From positions 8,398,501 to 8,462,500 of the forward strand of contig CM072336.1 in NCBI GenBank assembly GCA_036874045.1: a stretch of 64,000 nucleotides of DNA, read 5' to 3'. The notes beneath the pieces were generated by a model. It ran no database searches. It was not told the origin of the DNA and saw nothing but the letters and a program-made list of their open reading frames with translations. This document shows positions 27,301 through 37,929 of this stretch, piece after piece (the stretch's first letter is position 1; each line of letters begins with the position of its first letter). Source of the stretch: Cymodocea nodosa. Its lineage: Eukaryota; Streptophyta; Magnoliopsida; Alismatales; Cymodoceaceae. The position numbers and the translations under genes were made by a program.

Positions 27301-30300
27301 GGATATGACCAAACTACTTGTACCAATTTTCTATTATTTTATCTTCAATTGGTACAACTCCTGTTCTATTCTTAATAAAATCATATTCGAACTTGTCCTT
27401 TATAATATTACTATTCATCTATTTTAGCATTCACATCTTTGCAACATTAACTTTTTGCATATAATCATGTTTTATATTCTATCACTTTGAACTATAAAGT
27501 ATAGGAAGATGGATAACGGTTTTCAAGGTAATATTTAATGAAAATATGGATAGGTCTAATGTAAAATTTACACAACTCTAGTAAGGCAAAAGTGAGTTTC
27601 TCTTACAAGTTAGCAGTCAACTATGGAGAGACTGCATTAGTTGCAACTTGTAGGAGAAGAAATAAGAAAAAGAGGGAAGAGAAATGAGAGATGAGGATAT
27701 ATTTTCAAACTTCCACAAAAAGGACCCATGTTGATTGACATGAATTTGCACCATACATAAAATCAAACTTCCATCATACAATAGTAGTGAAATATCACCA
27801 ATATGCTGATCAAAATCTTACCACTATCAAATCACAATAGATTTTGTATTGACATCTATGAAAATTGATGTGTGGGAAATTTGGTTGACACATGTCAAGA
27901 TTGATTTGTATGGTTGATATCAATGTATTTCATAATTTGAAGCCAGCCTTAGAGTGTCTTTAACACTATTTTCAGAACCAGACCAGCCATTGACCTGGTG
28001 GGTTCATGGGTTTAATCGGTTACCCAGATTGATTGAATTGGTGACATCTGCATGCTGTCATAATTACTGGTTAAATAATTCAATATTACATATAACTCAG
28101 TAAAAATGAGGAAAATCAGAAAATGTCAGGAAAAATCAAGATATTTTTCATTCAAGGAGTTAACACTAAGTCATCAAGATAACAATAATCATAAATCATA
28201 ATGTCATCATTGATCAAAGTATTATATCATGCCATCAATGCATTCATTAGGATTCAACTTCCATGAATGTAAATTGTAATACTAAATCTGAAGCTAACCC
28301 AACATGGTAGAAAGCCAGAAACAAGTCTGAATTTGTGCATCCAAAAATACAGAAATGTCAAAAAAATCAACAAGTTCTAGAAATGCCCAAATCTTAATAT
28401 GCGGAGATCACCTTGTCAAAACAGTACATATTCATAACAAAACATACAAAATTACAACAGCAACAATCTAGGTCATAATCTCATTATATGAGCTTGACTA
28501 CATGAATTATTTTCTTTCAAATATTTCTATCTATTGTCAAGCCTTTGGTTAAATAGAACATTCAAAATTAATAAAAAAAAAAGAGAGGAGTCAGTTGAAG
28601 TTTAGTACTAGGAACTATGAAAGTAAGCATGCCCAAGCCCAAAACCTCCAATCTGTATCTGAACATGCTTAGTCTATCTTTTGAAGAATCCACATTGGAA
28701 GGCCTGGGTGAAGCATTGCATATCATCATATGACCGTCAAAGATCACTTAACTCTATTTTTATTGTAGAAGGTTTATATGGTTTTTAATGGTCTATGTTC
28801 TACAGGGTTAAGCATGCATATATCGCATGGGGGAGTGTGCATCTTTATGCTGAGTGTGATTTTGTTAAGACCTTGTGGCTTATTTGTGATTGTGGCCTAC
28901 GCCTTCTATTTGTTCAAGGTGGGTGACATGAACTTTGATTTGATTTGGGTATTGAGTCCTGTTGTTTAGATGCTTAGTTGACTCTTCTCCCTTGATGGTA
29001 AGACAGTTTATTCCAAAGTTCATGCATAAGGGTGCAGTAGTGTTGATATTTGTGGTGGCAGCATGTAACAGCATTGATGACTTGGAATGGCTTTGTGAGC
29101 AGTGGGAGAAGGGTTTTCACTAGAGAGAAATGGGAGATGGTTAAACTGGTATTAATCTAGGTTGATGGATCCATAAAAAAAATCAGAACCAATTCATCCC
29201 TTAATTGAGTGGTTGATGTGCTAGGTCACTAGATCTACCAATTCATCCCTTAAAATGCTTGAGCCTAGACCTTATAAACTGGCAAGGTCATTGATTCATG
29301 GTTTGACTGGTTTGATTGCTCAGTCTGGTTTGAGTCTAATAACATTGGTCTTTAAGTGGTTGTGAATAATTTACTTTACAATAAGTGAGTGGGGAAGGTT
29401 TGATAAATGTGATGCCAAACTTCATATAATGTTGATGGAAATGATTAAGGTATCTGTCTTCAGGAATCATTATAAAATAGGGTTGTTTGTAATTGATTCA
29501 TTATTTAGTAATTCATACATTGATAAAGAAGGCACAAGATGAGTATTCCATGCATGAGATCTGTTGCTCAAGTTGGCAGGATACATCTATCGTGTTTGGC
29601 TGATTAACTAAGGTTACTAGTTTGTAGGATGGTCAGTTGGAGGTTGAAGATGATGACATTTTGGCTCTTGTGTGTAATTAAGAAGTGAGGAATGGAAAAG
29701 TGCACAACAAGAGGGAGAACTCAACAATAGCCTTGAAAATGGATTTTACATTGAAATGGAAATGGGCCTACTTTGATTGGGGTTCATTCAAATATATATG
29801 CAAATGTATTGGATGAGGCTTTAAGTAATAAGTGTAAAGGGTCTTGTGCCTTTAATTGGGACCTGAAAGGCCTTTTTTCTCAGAAGTGGAGTGGGAAGGG
29901 GGGTAGGATGCCTTAACTTGGATTGAGGGCAAGGGAAGGAGTATCAAAGGGGTGACTACAATCAGTAGGTTCAAAGGTCTCAGTTTGTGTGCTTTCAATT
30001 GTAATGGGGTTGAGACCTCAACTTCCTTCATACAGGATGATCAACAGAAGGTATGATTTTAGGAGATGCTTGCTGAAAATGGTGTTTGATATCAGATATT
30101 CCTTAGAAAGATGGCCATTTCATTATGAAGATGCTGTTTAGGGAGGACACAGGTTGATTCTTTCCAATAGCTTCATCTTATGACTCATCGGAAAGTTCAC
30201 AAGAGGCATGTAGATTTCAGGGAAGTATAATGGTTGAAGATAGGGAAGATCAATGCCTTTTAGGGAAGCCAAGGGTTGAAACTGAGGTGAATTAATCATA

Positions 30301-33300
30301 TCAGTCTGAACAAGAGGACAATTGCATTAAGATGCCATTATATTGAAGGAGGAAATGTCTTACCTGACCTGAGTGACAAATCCAGAAATTAGTGGAAAGT
30401 GCTTTTGTTTTGTGTGATGAGGCTACTCTAGAACATGGCAGAATTTTTGTTTTTGATATACAAATTCAAGTTCAAGAGGTGAGGTGGCTTTGATGAAAAT
30501 GAGGGATACTCCTTTGTACAGATAGGGGATAGCAAGGATATGGGAGACGTGTGTAAGTCCATGTGTTACAAATCAAGATAATATTTTGGAATGTTAAGGG
30601 TTTGTGTGACATGTATGAGAGAAGATTGGTTAAATATGCTATTAATGTTCTAAATTAGAAAAATAATATTAACTTTATTGCAGCTCGATAAGGTTAATAT
30701 TAACCAAGATAATATTTTGGAATGATAAGATTTTGTTATTGACTTGACTACGCACTATTAGAGTAGTAGTCAAATGTTTCATGCAAACTAATTCTATAAG
30801 AATAATTGTCATATGGCTATGAATACTCAAAACATCAAACCTTTCTAGGCACCTCTCCAAGAATGGCAGTTCCACTTTAAGATAGACAATTATCATCTCT
30901 AGTTGCATTGTCATGATTTGTGTCTGTAGTGTAATGAAAATGTTTCATGACCTAACGGTCATTAGGTTTTATGATCTCAATCGTGTGTAGCATGTGTATA
31001 GGCAAAGTCTATTGTGGATGGGCTAAGTTTCCTTATTGAATTTTGGTTCATTGTTTTCTGCTTATCTTGCACCAACATCTTCAGTGCCATCTGGTGGTTG
31101 TGTGAAATCATCCTTACAACCTACTGTAGCATTAACATCATCACAATTGCCAATAATGAGAATGAATTTTGTTGTTCATCAATACCCTATTTCCTAAGAA
31201 GTTCTAGAATTCGGTCTCTCCATGTACTAGCTTTACCTGTCAACGATTGGATTTTCGTAATCAGAATTACTATATATAAAAATAAGATCAATTGGGTTGA
31301 ACTGCTCCTTATCTTCTACTTCTCTTATGCTCTTCATTGGAAGCCCTATGTTGTAATGTATGGACACCAAATTGTTCAACCTTTAAGTACTCTATCAATT
31401 CTCTTGGAATGAATGAGGTTAAATATGTTCCAATTCTTCTTACAACTAGTAGTTAAATGATACTTCTACTTATTGATTTCTTTCAACAATACTTGCATTA
31501 CATATGTTGTTTATTATTGTTGCAAAATCCATGCATCCATCTAGGATCTTCAGATTTGCTAACCTTATATCATTGCCATTTCACTTCCAAGAGATCTCTC
31601 GAATGACAACATTTTGCATCTTGAGATAAAAAAAACATTTCACAATGTTTGCTCATTGCAATTTTCTGAAAAACATTTTTAACTAAAATACTTTAAAATT
31701 ACGAAAATTAGTTGAAAATCAGTAAAAAAAATCACAAAAATACTAAAATGCTGAAGACTTCCTTTCTTTCTTTTGGTTTCTAAAAATGAAAACTTCAAAA
31801 AATTGTTGGGAAAAATTAGTCCTCTGAAATTGTAGAAAATACTATATTCATATGAAAATGGGGAATTACATGTTTTAAAATAATTTTAAAGAGAAGTAAA
31901 TGTTTTCAAGGTAAATCTAATCAAAAATAAATGTTTTCAATGTTGATTTAAGGATAAATACATGTTTTCATGGTAGATCTAATGAAAATATTGTTAGATA
32001 TAATATGAAGTTTACAAATACAAGTGGCTCTAAATATAAATAAAGATCTACCTAAAAACTTCAAAAAAAAAAGAACTATCTAACAAAATAATCCACCTTA
32101 TGATATCTCTAAATAGAAGAAAATGGAGACTGGAGAGTTGAAAAATTTGTTGACAGCAGCAGCAACGGAAAATCTGGTGAGCAGCATCTACTCTGGTGAC
32201 CTTCTCTAGCTAGGTGGAGTAGGACAATAGGAGAAGAAAAATGATGGGAAGAGAGGAGAGATGAGGAGAAAGAAAAATGAGGAGAGAAATGAGAAGAGCG
32301 GCAGCAACCTGGTTTCTGTATATCTGGGGAGAGAAAACGATTGATGTCATATTGTTCAACATGTTGTCCCAAAGAACAAAAAATGGAACTTTGCTTGAGT
32401 TAGAAGTTTTGAACAAAATTTTAGTCATATATCAATCAAAACTGTGCCACTTCCAACATGAAGGCATGTGTTTTGATGTTGAACTCCATGAATAGGAAGC
32501 ACCATTGCTACAGCTAATTCAGCAATAATGCTGAGTACTGGCATTCTGTTTTATGATTCTGTCTGTTTCTCAGTGTAGTAAAAGGTTAAAACTTCCATTT
32601 TATTCATGAGGAGATTGAACCTAAAACAGATCTATAGTTGTGGATGATATTTGTTAATTGTCTTGTATGATTACTCAATGGCCATACTATCATTTTGAGG
32701 GATTTGTCTTATATAACTCTTTGCTGTTGATATTTGTTTGACATTGTATGTCCTCTCATACAACCAGTGCCTTTGTATTTTTCATTTCTTAAATGTTCCT
32801 TGTTCTTTATCCTTTTGTTATCATTAGGTATGGAATCAGACCACACAATTCACTTGGTCCGTGGTGCTGCACCAACCGCATCTCCAAACCCACCTACATC
32901 CACAAGGGTTGATCTTGGAGCTTCTACAATTCCGAACACTACCAATGGAATGGACTCAATAACTAATGGATCTAATGAAGGTGGTGGTCTTGGAGGATCA
33001 GCATTCCCTGGACTAGGGGCTCTGGGTAGTGGTGCATCTGGTTTATTTGGAGCTGGAGTTGGGCTTCCTGAACTTGATCAGGTGCATCAACAGCTTGCCC
33101 AAAACCCAAGTATGATGAGGGATATAATGAACATGCCACTTGTTCAAAACCTCATGAATAACCCTGATATTATGCGAAATTTGATCATGAACAATCCCCA
33201 AATGCGTGAAATCATTGATCGTAATCCTGATCTTGCACATGTCCTCAATGATCCTAGTATCTTGCGGCAGACATTGGAAGCAGCAAGAAACCCAGAGCTC

Positions 33301-35057
33301 ATGAGGGAGATGATGCGCAATACAGATAGGGCCATGAGCAATATTGAATCTTCACCAGAGGGGTTTAACATGCTCAGGCGAATGTATGAAACTGTACAGG
33401 AACCTTTTTTGAATGCAACTACAATGACTGGGGAATCTGGAACTGATCTCGGAACAAACCCATTTGCATCACTATTGGGAAATCAGGGTGCCAATGCTAG
33501 GAACACATCATCAAATTCAACAACAGGTTCAGAAGCAACTACCGGTTCTCCTGCACCAAACACTAACCCTCTGCCTAACCCTTGGAATAATTCTAGTAAG
33601 ATTTTTGTTCTCAATTTTATTTTATTTTGCTGTAATCAGGAAGTTTAGTTTGCTAAATTTTTTAAATTTTCATGTCTTATTAAATTTCACAGCTGGAGCT
33701 GGACCGAATAATAGTACAAGGCCATCTTCTGGTACAGGAGACACAAGGACTCCTGGAATTGCTGGCTTGGGTGGACTTGGCTTACCTGACATGGAAAGAA
33801 TGTTTGGTGGCTCACAAGATTCATCACCCTATGGGAGGATCCTGGAAAACCCTGCCATGGTGCAGATGATGCAGTCTCTCCTCTCTAACCCCCACTACAT
33901 GAATCAGGTTGTTCTTCCCTTCTTTGTGAATCATTACAAGTTCACATTTAATTATTCATGATTTTCTTATTCTCTGCATATGGTTGATTTTTAGATTCTT
34001 GATAGTGTTGACCCTAGCAATCTTTTGGGTTCCAATGCCCACTTTAGAGAGATGTTACAGAATCCTGAATTCCTTCAACAGCTTACTTCTCCTGAGACAT
34101 TGCGGGTAATTTTTTCTTCCATTAAGCGGGAAAATGCTCTATCTTTTCTTTGCTCTTACATACAAATTTTCATTCTTGCAGCAACTTCATACTTTCCAGC
34201 AGTCACTTTTTGGTTCACAGCAGCAGGGACAGTAAGTTCTATTCCTTGTTGATTATTTGATTTGTCCAGGAACCAGCAATCATCACCCTATTTTTTTCCA
34301 TTGCCACAATGTGACTCTTTTCAGACCTTTCTTTTTGCTTATGCTTGTGATTATTTCTAGGAAGCTGACATGTGAAGTTTTAATTTCAGGGAACAAAATC
34401 GAACTGGCACTGCTGGCACAGGTATGGAGCTTAATTTAGAACAAATAATTGAGTGCCATTCTCTTGTAGTTAATTGTATCATCACGAATGAGTAGTTTTC
34501 ATATAATGGCGGTAGTTTTAGTTAAATTGTTAATTATCTTACTATTTCAATAATTTGAAGATTGCATGTAATACTCGTATTAAATGTGACCTTAATACTG
34601 CGTGTGGCCATACTAATTTCAGTTCCTTTGCCTGTAAACCTTACAAAGAATTGACAAAATTTTGAAAAGCCTCAAACGGCAATATCATCATATTTCTAGT
34701 AATGCCCTTTTCTTGGGTAATTGTAGGCACACCAAACAACATGGGATTGGAGTTCTTAATGAACATGTTTAGTGGACTAGGAGGTGCTGGTGGTCTGGGT
34801 GTTCCAAACCCTTCTAATGGTTAGGTTTCTAGTTCCTTTCAGAGAATCCCAATCTTCTTGGTGGGTACTTGTAAGATGTTGTATGCTCAAATTTTTATAT
34901 CTATGCAGTTCCTCCAGAAGAGCTGTATGCAACGCAGCTCTCTCAGCTTCAGGAGATGGGTTTCTTTGACACCCAAGAAAATATCCGTGCATTGAGCGCA
35001 ACTGCTGGTAATGTTCATGCTGCCGTGGAGAGGCTTTTGGGGAATCTTGGTCAGTAG
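21343..35057 (+). CDS. DSK2: DSK2/ubiquilin, UBL-UBA shuttle protein (eight exons)
   Basis: A cytosolic and nuclear adaptor that carries polyubiquitinated proteins to the 26S proteasome and, in plants, to autophagy. Exons: 21,343-21,568; 32,828-33,595; 33,693-33,907; 33,995-34,105; 34,182-34,231; 34,390-34,421; 34,727-34,819; 34,909-35,057. All borders are GT-AG and frames agree; 1644 bp predict 547 aa, the usual DSK2 length. The UBL domain (about residues 17-90) spans exons 1-2 ([19 protein letters not shown], then DHTIHLVRG). STI1/heat-shock chaperonin-binding repeats rich in Asn-Pro-Met follow (about 164-260: [30 protein letters not shown]) and again at about 380-445. The C-terminal UBA (about 505-545) has the LQEMGFFD loop. 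Intron 1 is 11,259 bp and full of repeats. No break was found. The split UBL across the long intron is secured by the reading phase. Confidence 0.96.
23460..24910 (+). repeat. Dispersed repeat in DSK2 intron 1, copy R1
   Basis: Shares blocks in the same order with 26,750-27,800 and with 31,700-32,470: a TTACAAAAGTCC...GGCTCAAAATTATG-type segment, later a purine-rich GAAATGAGAAGA stretch, then AAAATGGAACTTTG or similar. No coding content or clear ends. It could be a non-autonomous element family; borders are approximate. Confidence 0.35.
26073..26464. mobile_element. MITE-like element with imperfect terminal inverted repeats
   Basis: The ends are imperfect inverted repeats. The left begins GTTTTCAGAACTTGACTGG and continues with AGTCAGTCTGGTTC and GGTCCAATTGG. 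The right end, read on the minus strand, has GTTTTAAACGCTGG, AGTCTGACTGG and TTGGACCAATCCAATTG. About 390 bp, no coding capacity, lying in an intron. It resembles plant hAT-type miniature elements, but no 8-bp target duplication was confirmed. Confidence 0.45.
26750..27900 (+). repeat. Dispersed repeat in DSK2 intron 1, copy R2
   Basis: Second copy of the family at 23,460: GGACAAATTACGGAAGTC, GCTCAAAACTATGGATTT, then TGTTTTCAAGGTAGATTTAA near 27,000 and a GGAAGAGAAATGAGAG stretch near 27,675. The TTTTCAAGGTA block also recurs near 27,510 and 31,895. Borders approximate. Confidence 0.35.
27965..29350. repeat. Second region with MITE-like end sequences
   Basis: The start (TTTTCAGAACCAGACCAGCC near 27,980, then GGGTTTAATCGGTTACC) resembles the left end of the element at 26,073. 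Its far side near 29,300-29,345 has TTTGACTGGTTTGATTG and AGTCTGGTTTGAGTC, similar to the other end. It may be a related element with 1 kb of extra sequence inside, or two unrelated fragments. Confidence 0.25.
29570..30690 (+). mobile_element. L1-type LINE fragment in DSK2 intron 1
   Basis: At 30,575-30,640 the frame reads [24 protein letters not shown], close to the N-terminus of plant L1 ORF2, the start of its endonuclease domain (usual form KIIFWNVRGLG). The preceding kilobase is less AT-rich, carries frames with many stops, and sits where ORF1 would be; its end near 30,400-30,450 reads [17 protein letters not shown]. The reverse transcriptase is not seen downstream, so the copy is broken off about 25-30 codons into ORF2. 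A 20-base segment of the ORF2 start (AAGATAATATTTTGGAATG) recurs at about 30,705-30,723. Confidence 0.5.
31700..32470 (+). repeat. Dispersed repeat in DSK2 intron 1, copy R3
   Basis: Third copy of the family at 23,460, lying immediately before exon 2. It has TGTTTTCAAGGTAAATCTAA near 31,893, three GTTTTCA(A/T)G(G/T) blocks in a row, a GGAGAGAAATGAGAAGA purine-rich stretch near 32,280 and AAAAATGGAACTTTGC near 32,378. Borders approximate. Confidence 0.35.
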
Positions 35058-37000
35058 ATTTTATTCAACGGGTATATATCTTATTCGGTTGCGGGAGATT
35101 GATAAGGTAGCCGGTCCTTTTTACGCTTTTCTCAAAGATCACGTGAAGTGCAGCATGTTGGCTTCTATTTTGGGCGATTGAATAAGCAAAGATTCTGGAG
35201 TATTCGGTAACATGGATCTGTTTCCTATATATTATTGATTAAATTTATAGACATTTGTGTCGTGTACATACAGAGTTCCTCCATTAAGTGTCTTATCCAT
35301 GAATTTTTATAAGCATTTGTTTGGATATGGATTATTATAACACTGTTTCAGCATCTGTCATGATGTCCTGTTGTAATTTTCTCCTTTCCGAGTACAAGGG
35401 GATTGTATTTCGCAGAAACTCAGCGTTCTTGGTGGGCCGTGTAGGTTCGGTATGCCTTTTACCCAAAACTTGAATATTAAATGAAATCTTTGAGTCTGTG
35501 AACGGATCTGGTTCATCGCATTTGTTGAGTGGCATATGGATGCAATTATTTTCTGACTTGTGGATCTTTTTGTTTATCAAGTACACATTGTCTAAGTAAA
35601 TGAAATCGCCTATATATTCCTCAACAACTATGATTCATATTCTCATGAATAATGAATAGATATTGGTGGAATTGTCACATATGAAGTCGAGTACATTTTT
35701 GCAGAGAAATATCAGGCTTAGAAATTTAAACAGTTTTGTAATGAAACATTAAATTTCATTATCTTGTATCCCGAGGAGTGATGGGAAATGCAGTGCCATT
35801 TGATCGAATAATTGCCCCCATCTTTAATCAGCTGGTATTGTTTTTCTCGGAAAGCAGTTCTGAGATAGCAAATAAAGCGTTTTTCCTAGCACTTTGAATG
35901 GTTGCTGTCCAAACAAAAATGTTACCAATAAAAAAAGGGGGTTTTCAAACTTAGTAGATTATCATCGTTGGAAGCCCTCATGTCTATTGTTTATTGAAGT
36001 TGATGTCTCCATCTTCTATTTCGTTTATTAAGGTCAAGTTTTGTAGATGATTAGAAATCGTAACAGTCCTTAAGCACATAGAAGCTTCAAATGATTTTTC
36101 TAATAGTTATCTTTTACCACTTAAAACTCCTCTTATCTATTTATCATACGAGATCTGCCTAAACTACTAGACCACCACTTTAATAAATTTGAATTCTCTA
36201 TCTCAGCTTTACTAAAAGAAAACTCACAACCTAGATTATATTGTAAATCATTATTTTTAGTTGATTTTGCATATATTCCTTTTTCTTATTTATTCTACTC
36301 CAAACAAATGACTGCCAGTGCTGCTATTAGTATTAGTTTCCATAAAGCTAGATGTATTGCCGCAAGAACTACTTTCACTACAATAAAGTTTAACATATTC
36401 TTCAAATAATGCATATAATCTTAACTTTAGTATAATGGTCATCTATTTTTTCGTTTATGAGATTGTCCATTATGATTGTACCAATGCATTAAGTCCCTTT
36501 GATAAGCAAATTTAATGATTTATCTGCAACCTATATTATGTCCTCTCCTTAAGTCCTATGCTTGTGACAACAAATTAATTGCAATGTTGTTATAAGCCAA
36601 TACTTTATCTTTATAAAGTTCTTGGTGTACCACCAAATTCTTTCTTCTTATAATCTGAGGAATCGTTACTACAACTTAATGAAATGAGTTAAAAGATTTA
36701 CTTACAACTATGAAAGATCTAGATCTCCTTGCTTCCCTCTTTTGACGCTAGTGAATCTTTAATGAGTGCTCTTGATACAAGTGGTGTCTTGTGGGGGAGA
36801 GTGGGGAAATGAATTTTGCTCTCAAGGATTAATGTGAATGCAAGCCAAGAAGATTGTAATATTGTGTAAAAACCAAAGCCAATGAAGGTGCATATATCAG
36901 AATTGATGGCTTAGAAGTGCATGCGTAATGGCTAGTGAGTTGATATACTATTAAGTCTAACAATCAAATGGATTGGTATAAAATTAAGTGAAATAGTATA
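35058..37000. other. DSK2 3' flank and AT-rich intergenic sequence
   Basis: The first 300-500 bases are presumably the DSK2 3' UTR. No gene is recognised in the rest. Antisense frame 35,335-35,586 has no identifiable content. Confidence 0.5.
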
Positions 37001-37039
37001 CCACTTCCAAATGATGCCTGAAAGGGAAAAAAGAAACAT

Positions 37040-37200
37040 CTTGTTTTTTATTCACAAATTTTTGATTTTAGTAGACCTCTTGGTAGGATTCGAACCTAGA
37101 TGAAGTTCTGACCATTTGTTAGAGAAAAAAGGACGGACACTTACAAAATTGATATGCCAATTGGTCTAACTATCTCATATGAGAATCTAAGCATGAAAAA
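37040..37200 (-). mobile_element. Possible tRNA-derived SINE
   Basis: On the minus strand GGTTCGAATCC (plus 37,086-37,096) is a perfect polymerase III B box. About 75-85 bases upstream on that strand, ATAGTTAGACCAATTGG (around 37,160) resembles a degraded A box. The spacing is longer than in a tRNA gene and no cloverleaf can be drawn, so a tRNA-derived SINE fragment is the likeliest reading. Tail and target duplication not resolved. Confidence 0.4.
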
Positions 37201-37929
37201 GCTTTTTGGGGATTTATATATTCATCCTAAGGGCTTGTTAGTGCACATCGGAAAATTTAGAAGGAAAGGAAATGAAATGTCAAAATTTTTGTAAGGGTTT
37301 AGTGTGCCTATCAAAAAGTTAGAATTTTCATAGAGTTTTAATACATGCCAAAATATTCAAAAATTGAAAAAGTAATGAAATAAATTGTAAAACACTACCT
37401 AAAATTGTGTAATTGATAGATTAATATGTAATTTAATATTTAAAAATAAAAATAATATTAATGAATTGAAAATAATATTAATTTATTTCATGTTCAAATA
37501 TAATTATGTACATTAAATGTAAAAATATTGTACATTAGGAAATATAGTGGCTAAATACAGAATAACAATCATCAAAATGCAAAAGGACTATAAAAGATAA
37601 GCATACTTTTAGCATTAAAAATCTACATCCTAATTTTTTTTGTAATTTTAATTTAATAATAATAATATTATTAATTCTTGAATATATATATTTCTAATAT
37701 TATTCTCTATTTTTCTTAATTTTTTTTTATATAATTATATTTATTTTATTTTATGTGTATTTATAATTTTAAAAAAATAATTTAAAGATGTTATATCATT
37801 ATTAATCCATTGTTTACCATTATTATTTTAATATATATGTATGTATATTTACTTAACTTGGCCAAACTAGGAATGTCTTGATTGAGCAAAAAAACAAAAT
37901 ATTTACTAATATATTATTATTATTTACAT

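Noticed and set aside
37040-37200. A functional tRNA gene at the B-box match
   Set aside because: The A-box to B-box spacing is too long and no acceptor stem or cloverleaf can be formed.
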